DNA from: Lytechinus variegatus
Lineage: Eukaryota; Echinodermata; Echinoidea; Temnopleuroida; Toxopneustidae
DNA: 64,000 bases
Assembly (NCBI RefSeq): GCF_018143015.1
Contig: NC_054741.1
Coordinates: 66,376,697-66,440,696, forward strand
Direction of reading: 5' to 3'
Below, piece by piece: positions 1 to 11,921 of this stretch. Below the pieces are notes generated by a model. The model saw only the letters and a list, made by a program, of their open reading frames with translations, was not told the origin of the DNA and did no database searches. The first letter of the stretch is position 1; every line of letters begins with the position of its first letter. The position numbers and the translations under genes are program-made.

Positions 1-392
1 ATGGAGTAAAGAAATGGAATGAACTCCCACCAGATATTAAATCAAGTACAACTCTGAATAAATTTAAATTACTGTTCAAATCACTACTTATGGACGCTCT
101 TTAAATATATGTACCTCCCTTAAGTCTTTTAGTCTCAGGCATTTGTGTGTGTGTGTGTTTTAGGGTGTGTGTGTGTGTGTGTGTATGTTGGTGTGTGAAC
201 TTATGTTCTGTTGTTATTGCATTTGTTCTTAATGTAAGTTATTTCTTTTTATAATTTTTTGGGATACCATGTACAAGCATTTTGCTTTTCGGTGTCCCAA
301 ACCATAATTTAATTTTATCATCTATTGTACATTGCTATTTTGATATGTGTTTTATGGTTGAATAAATAGATACAATACAGATACAATACAAT
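1..392 (+). mobile_element. 3' end of a CR1/L2-like LINE (ORF2 C-terminus plus 3' UTR)
   Basis: Frame 3 from base 3 to 104 reads through a motif of the form G-V-K-K-W-N-E-L-P-P-D-I-K, then T-L-N-K-F-K-L-L-F-K-S-L-L and a stop. A 'W-N-x-L-P-x-x-I-K' block followed by a basic 'F-K-x-x-L-K-x-x-L' helix is the usual extreme C-terminus of CR1/L2-type reverse-transcriptase ORFs. After the stop come TG-rich 3' UTR sequence and a short-period tail of repeated ATACA(A/G) near 370-390, as such elements often have in place of poly(A). The rest of the element lies left of the window. Clade is inferred from the motif only. Confidence 0.6.
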
Positions 393-415
393 CCCCCGGG
401 ATTTGATTACGCCAG

Positions 416-1960
416 TGACTGTTAGGGCCTTTAGTGTCCATTTTGAATTGCACAATACATCATTTTATGTCATGCAAGACTAAAGAAAAGATATGATTTG
501 CTAGAAAACATGTTTTCAGATAATATTTTACTCGGAGATCACGAATACATGTATTTCATGGTTATTGTTCTTGTGGAAAAGCGTTGGACATTTTTATCAT
601 TGGACATTTTTTTACACGCACCCGATCAGCGCTAAATTAAGCGTAATTTATACAGGAAATCAGCATAAGCCATGGATTCAACCGTTGGTTTAATTCGGGC
701 CAATGTGTTTGGGAATGAGTCCCGTCTATGCTGATAGGCGTCTCATAAAAAAATACGTTACAGGATTTTTTTATGAAGGTGCTCATGGTTATTATTAAAG
801 GACAAGTCCACCCAACAAAAAGTTGATTTGAATAAAAAGAGAAAAATCCAACAAGCACAACACTGAAAATTTCATCAAAATCGGATGTAAAAAAAAGAAA
901 GTTAAGACATTTTAAAGTTTCGCTTAATTTCACAAAACAGTTATATGTACATCCTGGCTGGTGTGCAAATGAGGAGACTATGATGTCATCCACTCACTAT
1001 TTCTTTTGTATTTTATTATATGAAATATGAAATTTTCTAATTTTCTCCTCATTGTCAAGTGATACAATGATCAATTCCTCCCTCAACATGTGGAATTAGC
1101 ATTGTTTGATACTCTATGGTTCAGTCAAGTTGGTCATTATTGTCAAATCTATAAAAAGTGCAATAATGTATAATTCAAACAATAAAAAACAAAAGAAATA
1201 GTGAGTGATGGACATTATCGACTTACTCACCTAGTTGTGCGTATCACTGTTTTGTGAAAAGTAAGCGGAACTTTAAAATTTCATAACTTTCTTATTTCAT
1301 ATCCGATTTTGATAAAATTTTCAGCACTATGCTAGTGATTTTTCTCTATTTATTCAAGTAAGCATTTTCCTGGGGTGAACTTGACCTTTAAATTGGACAC
1401 TGCCATAACAATCACCACTTCGATTGCAGCAATCATTACATAAACAAAACTTTTTTTGCAAGCAAGGGACTTAATATTCCATATTATCAGCTACTGCCTC
1501 AGTAATCAGAGATGGAAAATAATCCGACAACCATTACTAATAACATATGAAGTTATAAAAATAAATGTATTTTCAATCAAAAATAACATTCAAATGATGA
1601 AAAGTAAATACGAACCAATATTCACATTATCTAATGTATGACTGAATAAACACAAATTTATACCACGGTGAGTAGATAAAGAAGAAAATCAATCAATAAA
1701 GCGTCATAATTATATACATACATCAGTGCGAGTGCATGTTATATTCAGAAGTTACCAACCAGCTAGTATAACCTTGCTCTCCACATATGTATATGTTATG
1801 TACCTTCATCTTTTGTACGTGTCAGCTGAGTTGATAGTTAATATGTGGTCATGGTATAGAGCGTTCTTTCAGGGAATTCAACAAAAGTATTTGATTTAAA
1901 GCTATATTTGTCCCGAACTTGGTGATACGAGTTTTAAAGATCTGAACACAATTCAAGTTA
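416..1960 (+). repeat. Direct duplication, copy 1 (partner at 5933-8374)
   Basis: Segments here recur in the same order and orientation at 5933-8374: the block starting 'CTGTTAGGGCCT', the 'TTACTCGGAGATCAC' block, the 'GTAATTTATACAGGAAATC' block, and a long stretch from 'AATCACCACTTCGATTGCAG' to 'GATCTGAACA'. This copy is interrupted by a TTAA-flanked MITE at 799-1387 that copy 2 lacks. No coding sequence is seen. Confidence 0.8.
799..1387. mobile_element. Palindromic MITE, 'AGGACAAGTCCACC' family, TTAA target duplication
   Basis: The ends are inverted (AGGACAAGTCCACCC at left, GGGGTGAACTTGACCT at right) and the arms pair across much of the 589 bp. TTAA flanks both sides (795-798 and 1388-1391). 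Copy 2 of the surrounding duplication (about 7378) has no insertion here, so the element inserted after duplication or into one copy only. There is no coding capacity. Sister copies lie at 22345-22941 and 23546-24119. Confidence 0.85.
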
Positions 1961-2478
1961 CTAGAGCGGATCAGAAGTAGATCTATATCTATTTTGTAAA
2001 CAGTAAATAACACAACATACAATAGACTGCGAAGTACAATGCGAAATAGTTATATATAGTTATTATACCTTTTAAAATTCAGATGAATATAGGAAACGGA
2101 TTGGCAGAAAGTTATTCTGCAGAAAGGTTTGAATACATTATCGAATTCAACTGGCGATACACGTGCAAATCAGGGATCCGCGTTTCTTCCTCAGTGAAAT
2201 GACCACGTCCACTCTCTTAAGAGCGTTTCATCAACATTTTTGTCAGATGGGTTGTCAGATCTGACAACTTTCCTTGATTTTGATTGGCTGAGAACTTTTG
2301 CCATGGTAACTGTCGAATAAAAGGTACATACTTGTCAGATGCAACGTCCGTCATTTCCTTTCATGAAAAGCTCCCCTAAACATTTTTTTGATGGCCAGTC
2401 GGGTTGGGAAAGGGCGAAAAATTAAATTCTGAATGTGAAAATGTTCTCACTCGATTTAGTCCACGATAGAAAATGCAT
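1961..2478. other. Non-coding interval with no recognised feature
   Basis: AT-rich sequence with no exon-like frame. It separates duplication copy 1 from the left arm of the large inverted repeat. Confidence 0.5.
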
Positions 2479-3162
2479 AACCTTGTTTTTTCATATATAC
2501 AATATTTCTTGAGGGTTTTTGTCAATTCGAGGGTGCTGATTACGAATCTGAATGATGCCACTCGTGTAACCTTGAGCATTTACAGCTCAAGATTTTGCAA
2601 TTTGGCAAAATCCAATATGGCCGCCAAAATATGCCAATCAACCATGAAATTAATAAAATTTCCCGCACTCTGGAAATAAAATGCATGAAATGTGTGGCAG
2701 GAGTAAAATACTCTCTGAAAAAAAATGACTTTGACAAAATATTTACTTTCTTGATATTCAAAATGTCCGCCGTAGACCCCTGTATACTCTATTATGTATA
2801 ATATGGATAGATAATAATGATTTTCAAGAAATGAGCACTAAAGTGCCATTCTACTGTATGAACAAAGTAATGTATGAAAATCAACATTACTAACGAGACA
2901 TGTCATTTATTATGTCATGTATGGGAAAAATTTTGATAGCCGCCATTGGGCCAAACTGTACTATGTACATGTACAATGGCAATTGGGAACCCCTCATCCC
3001 CCCAAAAAAATCACAAGAGTGAGCACTAAAATGCATATTATTAAGATAAACGAATGGAATATTGACTAAAAACATCTATTGTTAACTAGGTATGTTATTC
3101 AATATGCCATGTATGTGTTAAATGTTAATTTTGATGACCGCAAAAGACTCTAACAGTACTAC

Positions 3163-4859
3163 CGTGTGTCTAAAAAAAAAACGTAACGCTTTTGAAATGG
3201 TTGCCAAATTGAGCACATGTAATTTTATGAGGAAATGTCGATATGTATAGAAAGCTGAAGGACCAACCTTTCATATGATATGAAGAATTGGAAAAAAAAA
3301 TCATGCTTCGATGAACAGTGTTCACTTAAGTTAGAGGTATAAAAATGTGCCTGAGCAGGATTTTTCCTTCCAATTTTGGACACGTAAGTTACATGTAGCT
3401 TACAAAATAATGTCGATATGAGATATTCATGATCGATGGATCAACAGGATATTTTGAATACCTTGAATACCATTCCTTTTTCTCTTTTATTTATCTATCC
3501 CGAAACACCACCCCCCCCACACACACGCACACACACTTTCACTCCCATCTTATTGTATCATTGATCTGGTAGATGTGAACGGGATTAAGGATGAATGGGA
3601 ATTGGCTAAATTGAAATATTCCAAATCATAATTAACATTACGCAACCCACTGTCCTCCCCCTCCCACACACACACACACACACATACAACCTTCTTCCCA
3701 TCCTCTCACCTACTCCTTCCTTTTTTATCACTTTTCTTCTGAAAGTTTGGTGGATCGTTTTTTTTCCATTAATAATCAAATTATTAACCAGTCACTCATT
3801 TTGATCAATGAAATCAATCGATAAATCACTGAAACATTAATTCCATCAAGCAATTGCTCAAACCAATTATCACACGCCCACAAACCACACACACACACGC
3901 ACGTACACACCCTCACACACGCGCGCGCACACCCCCCACACACACATTAGGGCAGACATGACAAAAACAAGTTAAATCTTTTTTTTTAAGATGTTCATGT
4001 TTCTTTTATTTTTTTTCTTATTTACAACTGCTTTGTTCATCTTAAAAAGAAAGATCTGACAAAAGTAATCAGTTCATAGTCCACATGGCTATCTTTTCTT
4101 CTTGACTGAATATCACGGCTTTCAAAGTACCGATTGAGTAAGGGTACCGGTAAAGATAAGTCTTTCACATTAATGATCGACATGTCCACCTTCTCTCTCG
4201 ATACACGATCTTGCCCGTTTGAGCATGTCCAGAACAGTTCTCCTGACTGTGGCTCTGTCCTGACGAAGGACACCAATCTCATGGGTGATAGCTATTACAT
4301 GTTTGGGTCATTCTTAATACCTGAATAAAATGTGATTGATGATCCACCAAATTTACGGAAGAAAACAGATAAAGAAAAGGCAAGGGGTAGGTGATGGGAT
4401 GGGAAAAGGTTGTGGGGGAGGAGAGTGGGTTGCATGTCGATTATAATTTTGAATATTTCAATTAAACATTTTCCAATTCTTCCTTCATCCTGTTCACATC
4501 TACCAGATCAATGATACATTAAGATGGGAGTGGAAGTTGGTGTGTGTGTGTGTGTGTGTGGCATGGGTGGTGTATCCTTTTAACTCTTAATCCATCGATC
4601 ATGAATATCTCATATCCAATTTATTTTGTATGCTATACCTGTCCAAAATTGGAAGGAAAAATCCTGCGCAGGCACATTTTCATACCTCTAACTTAAGTGA
4701 ACCCTGTTCATCGAAGCATGATTTTTTTTTCATTTTTTTCATTTCATATGAAAGGTTGGTCCTTTAGCTTTCCATACATATTGACATTTTTTCATGAAAT
4801 AATATATGCTCAATTTGGTAACCATTTCAAAAGTGTTACGTTTTTTTTGAGACACACGG
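3163..4859. repeat. Inner foldback: inverted arms 3163-3757 and 4338-4859 with CA/TG-rich segments
   Basis: The left arm begins 'GTGTGTCTAAAAAAAAAACG' and the right arm ends with its complement 'CGTTTTTTTTGAGACACAC'. Matching inner blocks include the one around 'CATTGATCTGGTAGATGTGAAC' (3560) and its complement at 4495-4520. The arms contain (CA)n at 3515-3535, 3667-3685 and 3888-3950 and (TG)n at 4539-4560. The loop at 3758-4337 shows no gene. Confidence 0.75.
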
Positions 4860-4979
4860 TATATACAATGAGAAAGAGGACCAGAGGAATCACAAGAGAG
4901 AAGGGGGGGGGAGCACTAAAATGCATGTATTTATGACAAATAAATGGAATACTGTCAAAAAGTCATATTTGTAAAAAAA

Positions 4980-5932
4980 ATATATCATTCAGGTTTCAAG
5001 CTTGTGTTCGATACTGCATTTTGACTTTCAAAATGGCCGCCACAGACATTGCCTGTATTTTGTACAATGCGAAGTGAGACACCAATTTTCACAGGAGTGA
5101 ACACCATAAATGCACACAATGTGATCTACGGGTAAAATATTGTCTGAAAGCATAATGTTCTGACAAGATGTATCACTTCTTCTGTCAGGTAGGTGATAAA
5201 TACAGTGTATTTTGAAATACAAAATGGCCGTATATGTCCAACGGTATTATGTACAATGTGATTGGGGACAATTGATTTTAACAGATTCTGGTTTTGGTTG
5301 ACTATGGTGTTGTATGAGTGAAATAGTGTCTGAAAACTGATTTCTCACGAAATATGTCATATTATCTTATTATAATTTAGGTGATAAAATGCTTTATTTC
5401 AAAATTCAAAATGGCTGTAATCTGCCCTTTTATACAAAATACCTGCCCCCATTCAAATTGTACATAATACGATAAGGGACTATGGCGGCTATTTTCAATT
5501 TCAAAATGCAGGTTTTATCACCTAAATTACACAATGATATATCTCGGTAGAAACCATGAATTCTGTCAAAATTATAGGTCCCCAGATACAATATACATAA
5601 TATTTTTAGGGGCTATGGCAGCCATTTTGAATTTCAAAGTACAGCATTTCATGATCAATTTTGTTAGAAATCATGTTTAAGACAATATTTTTACACATAC
5701 ATCACAGTAACATGCACTTTATGATTCTCACTCTTATAAAAAGTAGATTCCCTATACGCAAAAAATACTTCACATACATGGCGGGAGAAATTCAATTTCA
5801 TTAAAATCATATTTTAAAACAATATTTGCTCATACAGCAGGATTATATGAATTTCATAGTCCAGCGAATCCAAATCCCTACATAATTATATGTCCCCATT
5901 TACATTGTAGATAATAGCCCTAAATATACTGT
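4980..5932. repeat. Diverged short units with 'ATGGCNGCCATTTT' motif
   Basis: The motif recurs as AAAATGGCCGCC (5030), AAAATGGCCG (5222) and AAAATGGCTG (5409), spaced about 190 bp apart, then in the opposite orientation near 5483 and 5613. Related units occur at 8455, 8635 and 8825 and in the large inverted-repeat arms. The units also share 'TTATCACCTAAATTACA'-type sequence. It appears to be a degenerate tandem/inverted array with no coding capacity. Confidence 0.6.
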
Positions 5933-6054
5933 TAGGGCCTATAGTGTTAATTTTGAATTGCACAATGCATCATTTATGTCATGCAAGAGTAAAGAAAAGA
6001 TATGATTTGCTAGAAAACATGTTTTCAGATAATGTTTTACTCGGAGATCACAAA

Positions 6055-7315
6055 TACATGCATTTCATGGTTATTTTTCTTGTGGAAAAAGCGTGCATCA
6101 GCATTGGACATTTTTTTACACGCACCCAATACTCGCTAAATTAAGCGTATGATATACAGGGAATCTGCATAAACCGTAAAGGCATTTCATAGTTATTGTT
6201 CTTGTGGAAAAAGCGTGCATCAGCATTGGACATTTTTTTATACACGCACCCGATACGCGCTAAATTAAGCGTAATTTATACACAGGGGCGTTGATCCATT
6301 TTTCAGATGGGGGGGGGGGGGGGAAATCATGAATCAACGTTCCAAAGGCGCTCGATGGTACAAAACAAACAACCTCATCCACAGACACACACACACACAC
6401 ATTATACATATATATATATGCCTATGTATGTATGTTATATGAGTAATGAGATACAGACACGCATCTTACTAACAAATTAATGCGAGCGCGAAGCGCGAGC
6501 TGAAATTTTGTAGTAAACTGATTTTAAAACAGGAAAAGGGTAGGCCTACCTGTTTAGGACTGTTTGTAGTTACTCATGTGGATGCACAGATAATGCGAGT
6601 GCCGAGAGCGAGCTCGAAATTTCTTTATATTCTGACCGAAAAGCTTGATATTCTCAGGATTTTTGGTACCAATGTTTAAGATTAGTATATAAAAGAACAA
6701 TAGATGCGAGCTCGAACTTAAAATTTTGATATTTTGATCTGAAAAAATGAGTTTAATGAATGTTTTTGATACAGAACAAGATATACATGTATCTATCCAA
6801 CAAAAGATTATTGCAAATCAAAGCGGGAGTTCTTTTGAGGTTTAGAACTGAAAACGGGACATTCTATTCCCCTATTTAATCATGAAAAGTATGGGTATTT
6901 GCTAAAGAAATGATGCGAGTGCGAAGCGCGAGCTGAAAATTTTGATATTCCAATCTGAAAAGCGGACATTTTGAGCACGATTTGATGAAATAAAGAACGA
7001 GTTGTATATCTCAATCTCGCTTGCTGAACATTACATTCTTATTTTATTTTTGCACATCCGGAATTATGGGGGGGGGGCAAAACGATATGTTTGCCCCCAA
7101 ATATTTTCATTGGTGGGGCGATGGCCCCCCCCCCAGGATCGACGCCTCTGTTTATACAGGAAATCTGCATAAACCATACATGCAATTCATGGTTATTGTT
7201 CTTGTGGAAAAAGCGTGCATCAGCATTGGACATTTTTTTATATACACGCACCCGATACGCACTAAATTAAGCGTAATTTATACAGGAAATCTGCATAAAC
7301 CATTGATTCAACAGT
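6055..7315 (+). repeat. Short tandem array (about 120-bp unit) split by an hAT insertion
   Basis: The unit runs from 'CATTTCATGGTTATTGTTC' through 'GCGTGCATCAGCATTGGAC' and 'TAAATTAAGCGTAATTTATA' to 'ACAGGAAATCTGCATAAACC'. Copies start near 6058, 6185 and 7187, and the second is split by the element at 6283-7150. One related, partly deleted copy lies at 555-680. Confidence 0.7.
6283..7150. mobile_element. Non-autonomous hAT-type element with perfect 8-bp target duplication
   Basis: The ends are CAGGGGCGTTGATCC and, inverted, CAGAGGCGTCGATCC. Both sides carry the 8-bp duplication TTTATACA (6275-6282 and 7151-7158). The uninterrupted site GTAATTTATACAGGAAATC is seen in the next array unit at 7271. 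CAGRGGCG termini with 8-bp duplications are diagnostic of hAT elements. The interior holds repeated GCGAGC/GCGAAGCGCGAGC-type blocks at about 6481, 6594, 6705 and 6912, each followed by an AT-rich segment. No transposase frame is present. Confidence 0.85.
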
Positions 7316-7862
7316 GGGTTTAATTCGGGTCAATGTGTGTATGTATGAGTCCCGTCAAAAAGGTGCCCATGATTATTATAAAATTGGCCAAAATAATCAC
7401 CACTTCGATTGCAGCAATTAATACATAAAAAAAACATTTTTTACAAGCAAGGGACTTAATATTGCATATTATCAGCTACTGACACAGTAATCAGAGAAAG
7501 AAAATAATCTGACAACCATTACTTTTCAAATACATAGTCATATTGATAAATGCATTTGCAATAAAAAATAACAATAACAAAGATGAAAACTAAATACGAA
7601 CGAATATTTACATTATCTAATGAATGACTGAATTAACGCAAATTTATCCCACGGTCAGTAGATAAAGAAGAAAAATCAACCAATAAAGCATCATATATAG
7701 ATTACATACCTCAATGCGAGCGCATGGGGTGTTATATTCAGAAGTTACCAACCAGCTAGTGTAACCTCGCTCTCCACATACCTTCTTTTATATACACGTA
7801 TAAAAGGTATATTTTATACACAGTCGAGTGTGGTCATGGTTGAGAGCGTTCTTTCAGGGAAT

Positions 7863-8292
7863 AGACCAGTTCGTAATTACTTCATGGGCAATTTTAGTCA
7901 AATGACCTTATTATTTCTTTCATCATGATAGGCAGATTTCAAAACAAGATATTACGTAAGCTTGCCTTACATAGCAGGATGAAGGAATTGAATAGACCAG
8001 GTGACTAGAATAGCACAGCAATGAACACTTAATGAAGGTATTTGTTGCATTCCTACTTTGAATGCATATCTTGACAAACTGTGAAATACCAGTCGTTCGT
8101 GGAAGCATTGTTGTTTTTTGTGGATGTAAATGAAAACGACAATTCAAAAGAATATATGAATAATCAAGACATCAAAGTTGGTGCTTATCTCATTAGATTT
8201 TAAAGCACCATGTCACTTTAGTACAAATGACCTTCTTCTGATCATGCGTAGAATCTTTTGATCATGCGCAGAAAGGAACTACGAACTGGCTT
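7863..8292. mobile_element. MITE with 'AAGCCAGTTCGT' inverted ends
   Basis: The left end is AGACCAGTTCGTAATTAC; the right end inverted is AAGCCAGTTCGTAGTTCC. Duplication copy 1 has the uninterrupted site GGGAATTCAACAAAAG at 1873-1888, so insertion length and site are directly visible; flanks suggest duplication of AT or ATT. A relative with shared internal sequence (GACCAGGTGACTA.AATAG) lies at 53980-54420. Confidence 0.75.
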
Positions 8293-9105
8293 ATTCAAAA
8301 AGTATGTGATTTGAAGCTATAGTTGTCCCTAACTTCGTGATACCAGTTTTAAAGATCTGAACATAATTCAAGATAGATCACGAATACATGCATTTTATGG
8401 TTATTATTCTTGTGAAATTAGTTTCTCCATTTTGTACATAATAATGTATGGCCTTTGGCGGCCATTTTGAATGTCAAAGTACAGCTTTCATCACGTACAT
8501 TGCATATTGAATATTATATTTTGTTAATAATTATGTTTTATTCAGTATGCCACTCGTTCATCTTAATACCATGGATTTTATTACTCACTCTTGTGATTTT
8601 TGTTCCGCTTAACGTTATACATAATACCGTTTGGTGGTATTTTTAAAATATAAAAATACATAATTTATCACATACATGACATAACAAGTGATCCATTTCG
8701 TTGGCACTCATGTTTTTATTCATTACTTGACTTGAAGATCACAATTACTTGCATTTTAGTGCTCACTTTTGTTAAAATGAGTTTTTCCTATTCATATTGT
8801 CCATAATAAAGTATGCAGGGGTCTATGGCGGCCATTTTGAATATCAAGAAAGTAAATATTTCGTCAGAAATCTTTCTTTTTTGATAGAAAGTATTTCACT
8901 CCTGCCACACAATTTCATGCATTTTCTATCCAATATGCTGGCAGTTTTATGATTTGCATGGGTAATTTGCATATTTTGGCGGCCACATTTGATTTTGCCA
9001 ATTTGTGCTCAAGGTTACACGAGTGGCATCATTCAGAATCGTTATCAGGACCTTTGACAAGAAACCATGAAAAAAATACTGTATATATGAAAAAACAGGT
9101 TTAGT

Positions 9106-11766
9106 CAATTTTCTGCGAGGACTAACCTGGACTAATTGTAATATTTGTACCAGCTGAAAATATATTGAATTGTGAATGAGAATTTTATTGTGAACCCCAG
9201 GGAGCACATAAACATAAATTGATAAAAATAATGAAGATTTGTGTCAAATAGATTCTATGTTTGAATGACATGAGCTTTTAAAAAGAAGCACTGATAAAGA
9301 ATAAGGGGTGGTCAAACTGAATGACTCATACACCTTTTGTCCGTAATTTTTCTTTTATTTTCTTGCTTCTTTGCTTTATTTTCATCATGTTTTTTTTTAA
9401 TATATGTTTTCTTCAATCCAATTGCAAAGTAGGGACATTGGCCCCCTGACGCTCCCATTGTGTACGCTCGACAACAAAACACACCCGCACATACACCGCA
9501 CACACACACACACACACACATTCATTCTCCATGCCCTCTCGAAATGTTTATCTTCACCAAAACCTGGCCTACTGGTGTTGGGATTTTATTTCATCCATTC
9601 ATTTTTTTTTTTGGGGGGGGGGGTGGCTGCTTATCCTGCCCCGAATTTTCAACAAAGTTGTTTTCTTCTGCCAGGTCATTACAACATCCTATTTTCCAAT
9701 GAGCATGGCAATTTTTCATCGAATCTCCTTTTAAAAAGGTTGTCGAATTACGTTTCCTATACGCCACAAAACAATTTAAAAAAATAGAATATTGGCACAC
9801 TGTTTTCGCTCTCCTGTAAATTGAACAGAACATTACAATAAAAAAACAACTTTGCTACCCTGAACGCCAATTGAACCTGGTGACCTGCTATACCTTTCAG
9901 TAGCGTAATAAACCAAAAATTTTGAGGGGGCGAGAAATTGAATATTTTTGACAAATTTCGGAAAATGCTGAAAAATAGCTATTTAGTGCAAAAATATAAT
10001 TCTGTGACAACAATCATTACCCTTTTCCACTTTCTCCCTTGTTTTTGGTCGTGAAAATTTAGAGGGGTTCATAATTATATGCCCAAAGTCCCCCATTTGT
10101 ACGCCAGAGATACCATGCTTCACCATACCTTCATTTGATTCCTCCAAGTTGTTTCCATAACCTGACCCCAGCTTTTCTGACACCCCTGCGGTGCCCCTGA
10201 TCCCCTTTTCTCACACCCCATTTTCACATTCACTTTTACTTTATATACAGCGTTATCATATCATGTGATTGGCTGTTTTGAATATTCATCACTGTGCATG
10301 CTCTATCGCCGCATGAACAGACCAGTCCGGCGGGCGATCTTCGCCTGGGTATATACAGCCTGCTAGCGATCGCTCAATTTGTTACGCGTCACATTTACAC
10401 ATTAAACAAACAAACAAGTTTTTAACTGTTACCCCAAATAACCTCCCCCCAAATCGGTAGTCCAAATTAACAAAGACAGGTCACTTCCTTAACATTTCAA
10501 CATCCCTGGATAAACATGCATACTTCAGAGATCACTAATCTTGCTTATTTAAAAATTATTCTGCATAAATGAGATTTTTTAATGACTTTGAAAATAATAT
10601 TGTATTTATAGCGCGATGAAAGACTTCCACGAGCAAAGAAGTGTTAGATGTTTCATGAATATCAAAAGCATATATTTCCGTCACAGAATGGAATTCGAAA
10701 ACACGGAAACATGGAAAAAAATGCATTTACATAGACAGTGATAAATATTCATAAATCCCAACCATGGCGTAATTTTCGTCAGCGAGAAAATATGCTGAAA
10801 TCAATGCAAGTGAGGTAAATGGGTACCGGCATGGAGTAATTCCTCCAAAAGCTGTGAGCTCTAAATTCAGTAGCCTAGCGCATCAGCAGTGGAATAAGAG
10901 GGCCTTGAGCACCTAACAAGGGGATACGTGGAAATACACTATTATATACATGTGCCCTACATTAGTAATGAAGCCAAACAAATAATGATATAAACTGCCT
11001 GTCCAAAAAAGTAGGGAAACAGGTGTCAGGAAAGTGGGGGTCATGCTATGGAAAAAAACCTTTTGTAGAATTTGTTTCCCATCTTTAGCTAGTCTTGACC
11101 ATTTTCTCTCCTATTCACAGACACACAATTATGTTCACAGAATGATACATTAATTTGTTTGATTACTGACAGTTTATTGCCTGTGTAGTCAACCACAGTA
11201 GCATCGATCAAAACATTAGTGCGTTACATCGAAAAGACATTTTTATAGATACTGACGTGTTTGCGTACAATATTCTTCCATTGTTATATAAAAACAATCA
11301 AAATCAAAACAAAATTCTTGGAAGTTTGTCTATACCTCATAATAATCGATAATTTTAAAAAATAATGACACAAAACATTGAGACATATATTAAAAAAATG
11401 AACAATTGAATTCAAGCAAAGGCAGTAGCGTAATGCGCCCAAAAGTGAGGGAGTCAGACCCCGGATCTGGCATACAAGGCAAGCTAAAAACCTGCGAGCG
11501 AGCAAAAAGAAAGACCCTTTAATTAAAAAAGTACAACACTTTGATAGAAATTGCAGAAAAATGATACTATTATTTCATTCTTTATCCTGCACCCTAACTT
11601 TAGCTAACTTAATAAAAAACAGAAAAAAAATCATGCTTTAAGGGGCACAGTTGTCAAAGTCAACAAGAATTGCATATTAGTTTATGGCTTTCGTCAAGAT
11701 ACACAAAAGGCTAGCCGATATGCTGTGGGAATGTATCCTCCTCATCAATCCAGTACGGTGTCGAGT
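9106..11766. other. Intergenic, no gene recognised
   Basis: Only low-complexity items are seen: (CA)n at 9483-9521, a poly-G run at 9611-9622 and several A/T runs. Short open frames here are T-rich or repeat-driven and lack splice context or family resemblance. Confidence 0.5.
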
Positions 11767-11921
11767 TTATTCCAGTCCAAATCTAACCTTGAGCTGATTG
11801 AACTTATCGTAGGCATAATCGTATAGTTCGACATCGTCTTTCATGATTTCACGTGCTTTATTCTCCAGTCGATGAGACAGCCTTTTCTTGTTCCTCGTCC
11901 GAAATAAATCATTCCAATTAA
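11767..11921 (-). CDS. ust-like: UST-like exon 8: C-terminus and stop
   Basis: Acceptor TTTCTATTAG. Encodes residues 283-333, with L-E-N-K-A-R-E-I-M-K and ending F-N-Q-L-K-V-R-F-G-L-E before TAA. A candidate ATTAAA signal lies about 250 bp downstream on the minus strand. Confidence 0.85.

Larger units (their letters stand above)
5933..8374 (+). repeat. Direct duplication, copy 2 (partner at 416-1960)
   Basis: Collinear with copy 1 but enlarged by three changes: tandem expansion of a unit of about 120 bp, an hAT-type insertion (6283-7150), and a MITE insertion (7863-8292). It lacks the TTAA MITE present in copy 1. Similarity ends near 8370, just after 'GATCTGAACATAATTCAAG'. Confidence 0.8.
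2479..9105. repeat. Very large inverted repeat (arms 2479-2812 and 8777-9105)
   Basis: The reverse complement of 8777-9105 matches 2479-2812 with only scattered differences. Shared landmarks include 'GAATGATGCCACTCGTGTAACC', 'GTGTGGCAGGAGT' and 'ATATTTACTTTCTTGATATTC'. The 6-kb interior holds further inverted blocks, a unit repeated with 'AAAATGGC(C/T)GCC', and copy 2 of the direct duplication. It may be a composite foldback element or an old rearrangement; terminal target duplications were not resolved. No gene was recognised inside. Confidence 0.75.

Noticed and set aside
9404..9787. 127-codon plus-strand frame with a His/Thr run
   Set aside because: Crosses (CA)n and poly-G tracts; no conserved motif.
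1961..11766. A hidden protein-coding gene in the left 12 kb
   Set aside because: No frame longer than about 130 codons, and none with a domain signature; the area is almost entirely repeat-derived.
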